A stretch of DNA of 64,000 bases from Progne subis subis (taxonomy: Eukaryota > Chordata > Aves > Passeriformes > Hirundinidae): contig JAKJHU010000062.1 of the NCBI GenBank assembly GCA_022316685.1, forward strand, positions 310,001-374,000. The letters run 5' to 3'. Every line of letters starts with the position of its first letter. Positions within the stretch are counted from its first letter, which is position 1. A program made the position numbers and the translations under genes. The notes under the pieces are model-generated. The model did not search any database. It worked only from the letters and a program-made list of their open reading frames with translations, and had not been told where the DNA came from. Below are positions 11,363 through 24,463 of this stretch, piece by piece.

Positions 11363-12928
11363 CATGAATGGAAAATTTTTTGATGATGCCCATGGAGGGA
11401 ATCTTATTTTCAAAGAGCCATTCCATTTTATCACAGCTGAGAGTTCACACGATGCAGAGGTTTGTACTGCAATAGCAAATGTGATCCTGGTCTGTGGAAA
11501 ACTGATCACCTGTGCTGATGCCTGTGGATGTAAACACTACCTTAAACACTCTCCTGCAACAGGGCAAGCTTACTTTTCATAGCCAAGAAAACCCACAGGG
11601 CACGTAGAGCTCTGAGAAGATGAGGTGTAATATCAAGGCAGCCAAAATTCCTTCATAGTTCTCATCTTCCTTTTGAGAGCTGCCTGGATCTGCAGAAAGT
11701 GTGTCCATTCCCCCTGACACACACTGAACCTCGTCCATGTGGGCTGGCTCTCCAGCACTGCCTGCTCTGGGTTGTAGAACACAAATACTTTTAGCAGTGA
11801 CCTGTTATTTTTGAAAGAAACTTCCTATAGCAACATGATTACAAGCAATCTGTTTTTGTTGTTGTTGTTGTTGTTGTTTTTGTTTGTTTGTTTTTTGTTT
11901 TTTAAAGATGCCAACCTTCATAACTCTTGAATGACTGTCACAGAGATTTGGTTTGCTGGTTTTTGTTAACATTCGGTAATTATGCCATAAATTTCTCATA
12001 AATTTAAGTTCAGGGGGAAAAAAAAAAAAAAACCCTTTCAAAAATTCTGTATGTTATAATTTTGAAGTCACCTGAAGTACTGGTTTTGAAAGCAAATATT
12101 CAGCTTCTTTTAAAAGTAATAATTACAAGTACACTGGGTAGTTCAAATCTGCACAGGACCCTCTGTTTATTTTGTGTTTCAAATGGGGTTTAGTTTTCTG
12201 ATCACTGAGTTGTTTAACTCTTCCACTTTTTTTTTTCTTTCTTTTTTTTTTTTTTTTTTTTTTTAATAATATGCACTTAACAAATTGCTCTCTCAGCAAA
12301 TTTGAGTGGATACATAAATGCTTGTAGGATGGGGCCCCTATTTCTCATAAGTTTTCATTTGACTGGACTATCTAGCTCCTTGGTCCCTAAACACCAAATA
12401 TTCTCTCAATCTGTATTTTTCTGGTGGTTTTGGTTTTTTTTTTTCCCTAATTAGAAATATTCTGTAGAAATATAGGGAAGTCACAAGTTCCTCTAACAGG
12501 AATTTCAATGCTCTTTTGTATAACCTGTTTTGTTACAGTTCTGGGAGACAACACTGAAAAATCAAGATATTTACTAACCTGAATACAATCTTTGGTGTCA
12601 GTTCCATTTTACCTTGTGTTCTACAGCTAACAGTACTAAAAAATGCCAGCAAACTACTCTTATTTTTAAGTAGCTCTGTAAGTACACTAAGTTTTATGCT
12701 TCCTGGTTTTGTGATTTGTAAATGTGTATGTAAGTGCGCAACTTTTTTCCTAGGAAATGACACAGATATTTTCAAAGCATCTTTTCCTAGTAAGACTAAC
12801 AAAATGAGTTCTGCTTAAATAGCTGAGAAAGTAGGTTGAAAGTAAGTTTAAACTAGTGTATTCCAAGGAAAATGACCAAATCTCTCACAGCAAAGGGAAG
12901 CTAAGAATGAATACTTGTTCTACAGATT

Positions 12929-12931
<3 letters not shown>

Positions 12932-12973
<42 letters not shown>
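12932..12973 (+). repeat. Poly-A run, 42 bases
   Basis: An uninterrupted A homopolymer. The sequence just upstream has no reading frame or family likeness that would make it the tail of a retrocopy, and I see no matching flanking duplication. Confidence 0.95.
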
Positions 12974-12975
<2 letters not shown>

Positions 12976-15453
12976 CATTGAAACAATTCTCACTTGACAT
13001 GTAATGCACACAATCAAAGGTACAGCCTCATTAATAACTTTTTAATGACAGTCCCCCTCTGAGGCATGTTAGGAAGTTTCTTTCAGAGTGAAAAAAAATG
13101 TATTGCTAAGTCTTAATATTCAAGAAATGCAAGTTCTTAAATTGATTTGGAATCAAATTATTGTAGTTTGATAAGCATCTAAAGATGCAAATAAGCATTT
13201 AGTGGGATTTTCAAAGATTGTTTACCTTAATGTGACTGCATCCAAAAATTCTTCATCTACCTCTACAGTCCTCTGCTCCCAGTGTTAAAAGTTTCTCTTC
13301 TGGGCTTCTCCAGGAGTCTTGCAGTGTCAGCAGAGCTGAATTCTCCATATCTAATTGATGCCTGGAAGGATTCTCAAGCACAGTTCCTGCACCTGTATCC
13401 CCTGAGAAATTCTATCCCAGAGGCATGTGGCGAGCACATGGAACAGCTTCCCAAAATCACCAGTCACAAAGTACGGAGTGCTGGGCAGCAAATTCCTCTT
13501 GCTCTTCAACTGTGCTTTAAATTCCCGTCCATGGAATATTTTATTAATCTTGCAAGCCTTGATGATGAATCTGCTTCATTTTGTATAAATAAATAAAAAA
13601 TATCTGTGGTAAAAAGGGAGAAACAGTGAGTGTGACACCACAGCCTTGTGGTAGGAACATTCACTGAGGGGGAGAGACACCTGGACCCCAGCCCCTGTTC
13701 CAGAGGCTGGTTCATATAAGATTTATAATGTAAATATTGAAAATAAGATTTTTAAAAAAAATATTTAAAACACATAAAGTAACCACTGGAGTAGGGACAG
13801 GTGTCTCCATCGTGAATATCCTTCCTTTTTGTGGTTGCCAGATCCCATACCTCTATGAGCTGTACACCCAAACCTTCACGTGGCTAGATGCCACATTATA
13901 CATTCTTGCCCCATGTGCTGGGAAGCAAAAGCTCTTGGCAGGAACTGATTGTGGCTCTTCAGGAATTCAACCAGCCCATTTTCACACTGGACTGCATTAG
14001 CCATGCAGTTGAGTCCTAAATCAGTGTTACATCGCTTTCAACAGCCTGGACCCCTCTGCTCCACCCCACAACGCAGAAGTTCCCTCATGTTGTAGCTCCC
14101 TCTTGGGTATTTGGTCTCAAGTGACTAACTGAGAAACAAATATATCAAAAATACCTGTGAAATAATTCTGGCCTTTGACACTCAGTCTTGGTGGGAGCTA
14201 AATGTTACGACAGTGAGACCCTTCAACCTTTACAGGCTCCCTTTGAGATGTTATCCTAGATCCTGAAAACTTAACATTTTAATTAGTTCCTTTAAAGCAC
14301 AAAGAGGGTATAACTAAATATATCATCTAAACCCATCCATTTTAATATGAGGTTGCTTTAATACTATCTCCCCTACCACCACCAAAAGGAGCAAGTGGCA
14401 TTATCCATTTCCAAGTCTGTGTAATCCTGTGCAGTATCAGAACATTTACAGATATTATGCAGTGTGCATGTACTGCTGAGATATACATGAGATCATTTTC
14501 TTGTAGAAATGAGAACTCGCTTGTATGCTAAAGTGGCTTGCAGACACACCACAGAGTAACCTTTAGGCACAGTACAGGTGGGTTTGACCCCAGTAAAATC
14601 AAGGGAACTGCATATTCCCATCTCAGTCTCACCTGCCTCACACAACCATTCACACCAGCACAAGAACACGACAAGTTTTAACAGCAACTTTGTTGAGCTT
14701 AATGAAATTAATTTCCTAGTCACACCAACTGCTCCAATCTGTTTCCAGGCCTAATACAAGGACCATATGGAGAAAGGCACAGAAAGACAAGTGGGTGGTG
14801 CATGCCATTACTCACCATCTGTCCAGGCAAGGCGGGCTGAGCCAAACGAGGAGCAGCTCACAGCTCACAGCTCACACAACGTTCACAGGTCAGAGCCTGT
14901 CTGGGAGCCAGAGTGCACCACAACAGCACTGGCTGCCAGGGCACACACACGGGAAGGTTTTCCTGGAGTTGCCACCTGAGATGAGGACAGCAAGGGGTGA
15001 AGACAAATTCCTGAGAAGTGAAAGCCTGTGTTGAGACAAGGGGTGAAAAACTGACTGGGCGATGTAGGAGTAGATTGTAAAGGCATAAGTGATACAGCAG
15101 CTTAAGATGCTGACATGAAGGTTTTTATCGCAATAGAACGCCCTACATTTGCTAAGATTTTGCCCAAGGCTTCACAACCTTATAATGTAACATTATTCCA
15201 ACTGGTGTTGCTTTCTCAGCAAAAATTATAAAAATATAAATGTGTGTTAAACCCCATGGCATGTGTTTTGCTAAGATTTATAGATGAACTTATCCACTGT
15301 GGAGCTCTGTTCTCAGAGAACCTGCCCTGCACTTCCCTGCACCTGCAGAGGGCTGGGACTGGGAGGATAATTACGAGCATTGAGAGCCTACACCAGATGT
15401 TCCAGGAATGGAGAAATTCCATCTTTGGCTGGCTGGCCTCAGGAGGCAGGAAA

Positions 15454-15738
15454 ACGGCAAGAGGAAGCGCTGGTGTTTGAGCTGGCATGTGCCATGCGAG
15501 CCCTTGGCTGCTCAGTGCCAGCTCTCTGCTGCTGGCAGCCTCCTTGCCGTGCTCCGTGCCTGGGGTTATGGTGTGCAGAACACGGAATGCTCGGGGAAGG
15601 CTGAGGTGGCAAGGGAAGCAGGGCTGTGAGATGGGCATGCATGCAAACGAAGGGGGTGCAAAACTCAGCGGGGCTCGTGTTTCCAACTCGACGCATTCCG
15701 GAGTGCAGGGCATGGCTTCGGAAAGATTAGGTGTCGCT
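15454..15738. other. Isolated CpG cluster, moderately GC-rich
   Basis: By my count about 16 CpG lie in under 300 bases in otherwise CpG-poor DNA. Several frames are open on both strands because of base composition. It could be an orphan CpG island, an enhancer, or part of a non-coding transcript. No coding family is recognised. Confidence 0.35.
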
Positions 15739-17630
15739 TCTGTGCTTGGATCATGAGGATTTTGCATTTTAGATTTTTATCAGAAACGGTATGTAATAAA
15801 ACATTCAGCAGGAACGTTAATGTTTTATGTCTTTGTGTTTTGTTGCCAAGATGATTAATATTTTTCTTTTTAAACAAAAGGGACTAAATAATAGTTGGAC
15901 CTTATCTATTAAGTGACCAGCTTTCGACTTCTGTTTTTCCCAGTATTGGAACCATCCATTTTCACATCCTCTCAGCAATACCAGGAAAGCAGTCTTGCTT
16001 ACAATTTAGAGCAAGCATTTTTACCTCAAACCAGAAACCTTGATTCTTACAATTGTATACTGTAGATTGAGGTACAGAATAAATTCTAAATCATACATTT
16101 CAAGAGCTTTTTTTCAGGTCCTTCTTCTCTTAATTTTCTTTTCAGAAGAGCAACATGGATATGTGGTCAGTTTAGTATTAATAAATAAATCTTGGTCAGC
16201 CACTTCCAACTCCTTTTTCATTAATTTATGCAAAACTGTCAACACGTCACTGACTGCAGTGCTTGTTTTCAAAGAGGCCTGAAGGAGACGGGAAAGCATT
16301 ATTGCAAATGCATTATTGAAAGCAGAAATATCTCTGCTGAATTTCAGAGAGATATTTTAAGATTTAAATAATGAATCCTCAGAGTGAAAGAGAGTGTCTA
16401 GGTGACGCAGCAGTGACAGGCACAGGGACTGTTCATGTCTGGTTGGTTTGTGTTCTGTCAGAGCTCACTCCCTTTCACTCTAACGTGGAAAACGAGGGCT
16501 TCTTTGTTTTCTGTTCTCTACTGATCACCAAACAATCCCAGTGGAAATCCTGTGACGTGGAACCGTCCAGCCTCCCAGTGGAGAGAGGCCCTTCCATCCC
16601 ACTGGGGAAACTTCTGGAGTTTGGATGCTGAAGCTGTGTCGAGGCTCTCGACAGCACCACATCCCTGTCCGTGGATCCCTTCGCTGCTCAGACATTTGCC
16701 CCACTCAGACATTTGAAGGAAGGTTTTGTGGATGGCTTTACAAGCTGATGCCTCTTGTGCCTTTACCCAGATCCTTTCACTTCTCGAGGAGGGTGATGAG
16801 CCTCTTTGGAGGACTTGAACCACTTGAGTGAGGGCAGCTGCTCTCGTCAACAGCTGAATTGCAGATCCTTCAGCAAGGCTGCAATGCACAGAAGGGCAGA
16901 TGAAAGCTCAGAAAGTGAGACAATCCCCTAAACACCTCATTTGCATTGTTTATAGCTAAATTAATTATTATCTCAGCCAAATTAATCAAGGGTTATCTAC
17001 CATTGTTGTTAGTAACTATGATGGGCTAAGGGTTTGGGGTTTTTTTGAGATCTTTGTTGTTGTTTTCTTCAATTTCAGGAAGTTGGCAAAAACCAATGAA
17101 GATCATTTCATTAAGGACCATTAAGGATTAAGGACCAGAAAAACCTGAATGATTGATTAAGAGAAAGTTTTTGTGAAGTAAGTGAACGACAAATAACCAC
17201 CATGGATTGAAGTCCTTTCCCTCCGGATCAGGCTTTGTTAACTGGCACTGCTTGAACAATCATTTTTGAAATAAATTCAGGGGATAGTCCAGCCTTATTT
17301 AAAAATCTGAATATTACTTAGGTACCTTTCCTTATTTTAAGTTCATCACCTCAATGGAAATTCTTGATAAGACACAGATAAGTGACATTGCTTAGCCTGC
17401 CCTTTGTTTCTCTTGCACACACCAGAGCCTGGCTGGCAGGCAGCTTTACCTCACTGCTAGCTGGTTCCAGAAAGCTCAGGATTTGGGTGATTCTCCACTT
17501 ATGAACAAGCGTGTGAGCAATTAATTAATTTTATCTCCTCCCTGGTGCCTCTGTACGGAAAATTTGTTGTTCTCATGTGGCAAACAAATGTGGGAGCTGG
17601 GATGTATCTGTGACTCTGCAGCGTCCCAGA

Positions 17631-17740
17631 GGGGCAGAAGTGACACCCAGTCTTTCTGGAGGGGCAGAAGTGACACCCAGTCTTTCTGGAGGGGCAGAAG
17701 TGACACCCACTCTTTCTGGAGGGGCAGAAGTGACAGCCAC
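17631..17740. repeat. 30-bp minisatellite, 3.7 copies
   Basis: The unit begins GGGGCAGAAGTGACACCCAG. Full copies lie at 17631-17660, 17661-17690 and 17691-17720 (one base changed), with a partial copy to about 17740. Because 30 is a multiple of three, frames stay open through it on both strands and produce repetitive but meaningless peptides. Confidence 0.95.
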
Positions 17741-20700
17741 AGGAGGCAGGAAGGCAGCAGCCATCCCATGTTTATCCCATGCTTACCCAGCCAGCAGGAG
17801 AGATGTCTACAACCAGGGCTCTGCATGATCTTCTTTTGCAGCCTACAGATTTCATTGTGTAACTGAAACAAATGTGAAATGACAGCCCCCAATTTAGGAT
17901 TTAGTCTGTTACATTATTTAAAAATCCCCATTAATTTTGGAGGCTTCTAAATGTACTCAGTGCTGTGTGAAAAGAACCCAGAATTGAGAGAACCTGAGCT
18001 AGACTTGCCAAATTTCAAAAAAATGTTTGACTTCCTTTGACTCTTTCACAATATTTTAAAAATTTTATTTGCACCTCTTCTAATTAACAATATCTCATCC
18101 TGTGAGAGTAATTTTTGTGGGGTTTTTTTCTTTTATCTTAATAATTCTTTTCAAATTCTGTATCATTTTTTTCTAGGTTTTAGAACATGATCAGGGGCTC
18201 CAGCCACATTAAAATGTGTTCATTTCTGGCTAAGTGAATCTTCATGCCCAAATGAGTTTTTGAGTCAAACCATCCCCACTGACCTCAGAACTGCAGGAAA
18301 ACCCTGCTCATCTTGCTAATGTACAAGGGAGGAACTTGAAAGGCTTTTGGAGTACTGAATGTGCAGAGGTGAAGCAGAGAAGGAAGAAATCCATCATCAC
18401 ATTGGGCAGCTCTAATTGCAGAGACAAAAAGGATGAGTGGTTTCCTCAAAGGGCAGGTGCACTAACAGGGGACTGAGACAGGAGAACTGGAGCTTAAAAA
18501 TAAGAAAGACTCCTCACTCCTAAATAGAGTGCAAAATAGGATCCATATATAAGACATTTTTATGTCCACCAATGTTTGGTGGCCTTCACATGGGTGGAGC
18601 ATGGTTTATTTCTTCTTAAGTATTCAAGTGATCCCAGTAATTCCCAGTTTTATTAAATTATATCATTATTTTCATATTGCTAATGGAGACTAGGTGGGTC
18701 TTCCTTTGTCATCTTAGATATTCTTTTGATAGAAAAGTAATTTTCTGATAACACTAGTCAATGTCTGACCATTTGCTGGTTTTCAAAACTCTTGCAAGGC
18801 AGTTAAATGCAGAATAACTAATAACTGCATGGTATGAGATTTTTTTGTGGCTTATGTTTTCATTTCTATTTTCTACCTTTAGGGTTTGAGTTTGTAAAGT
18901 GTAAAGGGAACCTTCAGTCTGATGGGGCCTGTAAATTTATCACTGCTGTATAAATCTCATTCACAGCAGCATTTAATGATTGCGACATTACATTAAATCT
19001 GGATTAAATGCAGTCTACTCAACAACTTGAGCTGAGCATTTTCAAACCCGTGTAACACTTAAAATAAATCTAGAGGTTAATTTTGCAGGCAGTCAGATTT
19101 AACACAATAGTGGGCTAAGGTACATAAGATCTGCACAGGGGGGATGCAGCAACTGTCAGAAGGCTGGGAATCCTCTGCTTCAACAATTTCCATGTCTTTA
19201 CATAACCATAATGCAGCTACATGGAGACATTTCAGGCAGTTTCTTCTCTCTGTAACTTCAGCATCCAGAGCAAGTACACAAGCAAAGGTCTGCCAATGGA
19301 TTTATTCCAGAGGTCTGAGGTGCAAATGAGAAAAAAAAAAAAAAAAAAAAAATTAAATTGTCAAGGATTCACTCATAGTGTGTTATTAAATAAAATTAGA
19401 GCATGAGCATTCCTTTTTGCTTATTTCCTCTAGCTAATCAGTGATTGTTTGTATTAACTAAAATAAAGCAATGACATTTGCCAAGAACCTATACATCAAA
19501 AATCTAAAAGAGATATCTTGATTTTGCCTCTCAGATTTAAAAAAATAAAAATTCTTCTAAGATTATAAAAGGAAAACAAAGAACATCTTAAACTTTCATA
19601 CCTTTTGCACATGACTGTGCTGGTGCAAGACACAGGAACATCAGTGCTCCTAGAGCTTGTGAAATTTTTTGTGCAGTATCTTTTTTATGTAAATCTATAG
19701 AAATAAATGTATATCTTTTAATATAACTGAAAATTATATACATCATGGAAGAATAATGGTTTATCTCTTAATTAATAAGGAAAAAAAAAAACCACACACA
19801 CAAAAAAAAACCCCACCAAGGCTGCATTTTGCTTGAGTAAAAGAATAAATTATATACATGTTTTTGAAATTAAATCTGCTTTACATGGGTGTACATTGAA
19901 TCAAATTTTGGTTGCTCTTTGAAAATGTGAAACAACTGTGAAGTTACTCCACAAAGACTGATGACATAAACAGGATCTGGGCAGACACTAGAACAAATCT
20001 CAGGCATTTTAGTTCCCCTTTTTCCATGTATCTGCATTTAGTTGCTTTAAACTGATCTCTTTATGATTATAGCACGATTCCTTATTCCTCCCAGAGAACT
20101 CCTTGTAATGTCATTCATATTTGAATATTTTAGCAATACCGCACAACCATGATAATTACAGGAGGATTTATTAGTTCAAGCAGGGCCCTGTAAAGAAGAA
20201 AAGCGACATTTTCAGTTAGATTGCTAATAATAATTGCACTCTAGTATTCTGCAGCTGCAAAAGAGATGAGCGAATCTTGGGGTGGAGAGTTCAGCCCTTC
20301 CTTTCTGTGAACTGGATTTTAACCTTACGCCAAACAAAACTGTGAATTGTGAGGTGGTTTTGATTGTACTCCGTTGTCAGCAGCTGGCTCTGAAATATAA
20401 TCGTAAATTGCCCAAGTCTATCAGAGATATTTTAAGACAACCTCTGAAATGAGTCTGGGCCATTTCAAATTTGTAATGAAATCTTAATCCAAACAAGTTT
20501 CACAGGCTGCAGATCTAAACACCATTGGTTTAAAAAAAAATAAATAGGCATTTCAGTCTCAAAAATTAAGTTTATCTCCAAAGCTTGAAACATGCAGCAG
20601 TGATGAATCTGGAAGTTTAGAATAAGAATAGAATAATCTATTAGAATATTAGAATAATCTATTAGAATAAGAATAGAACAATCCATTCACTCTAGGTATG

Positions 20701-21284
20701 GTTTAAAAAGCTGAATTTGGCATCTGCTGTCACATATCATTTCAATGTACAAAGGAAAACTTTTAAGAGATAACTGAGGATTGAGGGTCAGCCTAAGTGC
20801 AGTGAACAAACAAAACATAAGTTTACACCCATATTCTGGATACCTTTGTTACGTTATCTCACAGAAAAACTGAGGGGACTTTTGCTAAAGCACTGGGAAA
20901 TCAGACACCGTTTCCCACTTAGGAATATGTTTTCCTGAGTGACAATAAAGTGTACCTGCAGTAATAATAATTTAATTACGCTCCTAAGCATGCTTGCAGT
21001 TATGTTTAAGGGGACACAAACTGAGACAGGTACTCCAGAGGGTAGTAATTCAAAGTTTAGATCACAGAAACCTATACTATAGAGATCTTTTGGAGAATCA
21101 CATCTGTAAAGCTACTGAATTAATGTGCTGACTGGGACTTGCTCCTGACAGATCCAGCTCATTACATTCAGATACCACTGGCACAACTGAGTCTACTGGG
21201 AGCCTGAAAGTCTCTGAGAACGTTCAGAGTGACATTTGGGATAACAAGGGTGAATTTCAGCCAGGTCTTTCATATGCCCATTTG
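17741..21284. other. Intergenic, no gene recognised
   Basis: AT-rich unique DNA. It holds an A22 run (19331-19352) and an A/C-rich patch at 19780-19818. Around 20619-20678 a 15-base block AGAATAAGAATAGAA flanks two copies of a roughly 20-base unit containing AATCTATTAGAATA. The stretch 20060-20480 has balanced composition but no firm motif. Confidence 0.6.
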
Positions 21285-21438
21285 CCGCGCTGTATTTTTG
21301 GCTCCAGGCGCATGCCAAGATCAAATTCCCAGACTTTCTCCGTGCCCGAGCAAATATTGTTGGACCCAGATTTGGAACATTCATCAAACACAGACACAGC
21401 ACGTTACTGTGCACGGCTGCTGCCACACGAACGCCGTC
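21285..21438. other. Isolated CpG cluster
   Basis: About ten CpG lie within about 155 bases in CpG-poor intergenic DNA. No homology recognised; a short enhancer or a remnant of an older element are both possible. Confidence 0.3.
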
Positions 21439-22574
21439 CCACAGTGGGCTGGGGACCAAGGGGTGCAGCTTGGGAGCATCCTGTGGCCTGGAAGGACAGG
21501 CTGCATCTCACGGGTGACACATCAAGGGGTAGTCTCCAAGGATACCTTTATCCTGGGGTTTGATCTCCAACCAGCTGGGGAAGAGGAGGCAATGTTCCTC
21601 TAGGCAGCAATTCAGTGGGTAGCTCAGCCCTGGCTCTGAACGGCCCTCTAAAAGCCTGCGGTGCTGAGCTTGGTTGATAAAAGCTAGGCTCTAGGCTACA
21701 ATTTGTGTGTCAAATCATTGTTTCCCTCTCCCTTCCCACCTGAAGCTGATGTGGCCCATGTTATTTTGTCTGGTAGATGGGGGCAGGTACAACAGAGATG
21801 GAGCAGAGCACGCAGGAGTCATGGCAGGATGCTCTTGAAGCTCAGTTTCTGAAATCGAGTCTAAAAGTTGTGCTTGTCTCAAGAGGAGCTCTAAGGGCAG
21901 GAACAACTCCCTCACTATTCACTTTTGAGAAGGAGATTCAGCCAAGAAGATGTACAAATGTCTAGGATGCCATCTAAATCTCACTACCCTTCAGGAAACA
22001 GGATACTGCTGCCTTCCTTTATACCTCACTTGTTTGTCATCTTAAACACCAAAAAACTTTAACGTCTTTCAAAGATGGCTTTTTGGTCAGGCTTTCTTTG
22101 TCTGCATACAATTTATGCTTCACTCTGTTTTTCAGAACAAAAACTTTGGAAATATAAAGGTAACAGAAGATCATTATTGTAGCAGCAATATGGGGTCAAA
22201 GATTTTTAATTAAAAGAGAGAATGACTTCTGTCTTAGAGAATGCTTTATGGTGCTCTAACAAAATCTCTGTTGCTGATGTCAGGATCGGGAGAGAAAGTG
22301 CAAAATTTCTCAAGCTGTCTTTTTTTTTTTTTTTTTTTTCCCCTTCATTTCTTTGTGACTGGCTTGGTTCATCTTGTTGAAATTATTTCCCTGGCATTAG
22401 TGCTTTAAAGTACAAAGAGGGATTTACATTACTTCATCAACTTTAGTTGAAGACCCAGGAAGTGAAAAAAGGGGGAAAAACAAACAAAAAGAAAAAAAGG
22501 AAACTCTGTGAAAACAAAAATGAACAGATAGAGATCCAGCACTGCTTTAAGAAAATATGGAAGTATCATTAGCA

Positions 22575-22975
22575 AAGAAAAAGAAAAAAACAACAAAGCC
22601 CAAACAACCAAATTGCCTTCCCCCTCAAAACAACAAAGAAACCCCCCAATAAACACAAACCTAACCAACCAAAACAACAACTACCAACCAAACTGAAAAA
22701 AACCCAACAAACTTTGTCTTAAATGGTGGAAGAACTCGCCATCATTTAACCAGTAGAATGGAATTTGCTGTCAGAGTGAAACTTGCCTTTCAAGATTAAA
22801 AAAACAAAAACAAAAACAACAACAAAAAAAACCCCACAAAAAACCAAAAAAAACCCACAAACAAACAATTAAACAAACAAACAAAAAAAACCAGAAAAAC
22901 CCCCCAAAAACAAACAAACAAACAAAAAAACCACAACCCCAAAACAAAATAATAAAAAAATCCCACAAAAGACCC
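22575..22975. repeat. A/C-rich low-complexity block
   Basis: About 400 bases dominated by A and C on the plus strand, purest at 22797-22972, where G and T are almost absent. ACAA and AAAC units recur without a fixed period. The minus-strand ORF here (Phe/Val/Cys-rich) is an artefact. Confidence 0.9.
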
Positions 22976-24356
22976 AGCTATGAGTTCAATACCAACATCA
23001 CCAAAGTCATGTTCAGCCCACTTTAAAAAAGAAAAGCTATCTAAAAAAGTTTAGAGAGCAAGTTCTCTTGTAAGTTGAAATACTGAGCAGGATGGAGAAA
23101 GGTGGTAAAATATTCCTTTTTTTTTTTGAATTGTCAGTATTGTCACATCCTCATTAAATATTCAGAAGGATTCCTATCTCGGTCTAGTAACATTCAGAAT
23201 TTTTGTGTACACAGGAGATAGAGAAGGAGCACTTTTCTCCCAAAACCATTAAAATCCATTCAGGATATAAAAATAGTTTTTACATCAGCACAAATCATGA
23301 AATATTTCTGAGTTTCCTTATTATGCCAGACTGCAGTAGCAGAAAGGGAAAACTAGATTTTTGCTGCATCCTACATTTGTGGTCACAGGTACAGTTACTA
23401 CTTGCATACGCATTTCTGCTCTTGGACTGCTGAAGGAATATTCTAAGTTAAGATAAATCATCTGAAGATATAAAGGCAAATACTCTCTTCCAGACAAACC
23501 TTTAGACAGTTGTAGCTGATCAAAGGCACCTGTTTGTCTGCCCTTTTCAAGAATAAAATATTTCTAAGCACAATATTTGGAGCATACACGTCCAGCAGAT
23601 TTTTATATTAGATTACTTATAACACTTAATTTATTAATAGAAGTGAAGGAAGGATTTTTCATCCAGTGTCCAATTTTTTCCCCTCAAATTAATATAAGAC
23701 TTATGATTCTGAAAATGTTTGACACAGCAGCAAATCATGTTATCTCTTTACTTATTGCATCAGCTGTTATCATTCACTGATCATGAACAACTGAAATATA
23801 TTCTCACTTAATTTTTTTCATAACATTAATTTTTTTCCACATTTGATACCTGACACACATGCATTTGATACAAATTCATGTTAATGTAATAATAAAATTA
23901 TAAATATAATATTAAAATGTAAATAAAATAATAAACATTATCTTGCACACAACAGTTATATAAAAATAAATGTACAACACTTTGAACACTGGCACTACCT
24001 ATTTTTAGGATCAATTTTGAGGACAAAAGGATGGGTAGAAGTAGGGGCTAAAAAATATTGCTCCAGGGTATTTGAAATAAAACAAGCTGTTCAATTACAT
24101 GGCCTCTGTTGCCCTTTAGCCTCGTAATATTTTATATGAAACAGATATTTTTTCACATCCAGTCTAGCATAAAACAAAACTTATATAGGCCAGTCAATTT
24201 TTGAACATATCCTCTCAATATTTAGTTCCCTGTCTTGCAAGCACAGCATTCAGTGCACGGGCAGGCTGAACTGAACTGCTTGAGTGAGTAAAATAAAAAC
24301 ATTTACATACCTTTAGATGGATAGATATATGCATGTATACACACACAGAGATAGAA

Positions 24357-24463
24357 ATGTGTGTGTGTGTGTATATATATATATATTTTTTGTTTGTGGT
24401 GTGGGTTTTTTTTTGTTTGTTTGTTTGTTTTTTTTGTTTGTTTGTTTGTTTGTTTTTTTTTGT
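24357..24463. repeat. (TG)n-(TA)n followed by a T/G-only tract
   Basis: A TG run (to about 24372) passes into a TA run (to about 24385) and then about 78 bases of only T and G with TTTG units. It is the opposite-strand equivalent of the A/C-only tracts elsewhere in the window. Confidence 0.95.

Larger units (their letters stand above)
11363..17620. other. Intergenic, simple repeats only
   Basis: No gene recognised. It contains a T/G-only tract at 11850-11903, a poly-T cluster at 12227-12264, a run of 42 A at 12932-12973 and a CpG cluster at 15454-15738 (listed separately). The ORFs at 13282-13596 and 15216-15767 have no known domain. Confidence 0.6.

Noticed and set aside
10998..11582. 194-codon plus-strand ORF
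   Set aside because: Its central part is an antisense CR1 tail, so it is not a gene.
15216..15767. 183-codon minus-strand ORF
   Set aside because: It coincides with a GC-rich CpG cluster open in several frames; no domain or splice structure is recognisable.
17564..17866. Repeats at 17.6 kb as a CRISPR array or repetitive protein gene
   Set aside because: Units are head-to-tail without spacers in a vertebrate genome, and frames are open on both strands because the unit is 30 bp.
22429..22968. Phe/Val/Cys-rich minus-strand ORFs resembling membrane proteins
   Set aside because: They are translations of an A/C-rich low-complexity block, as is the ORF at 40725-40982.
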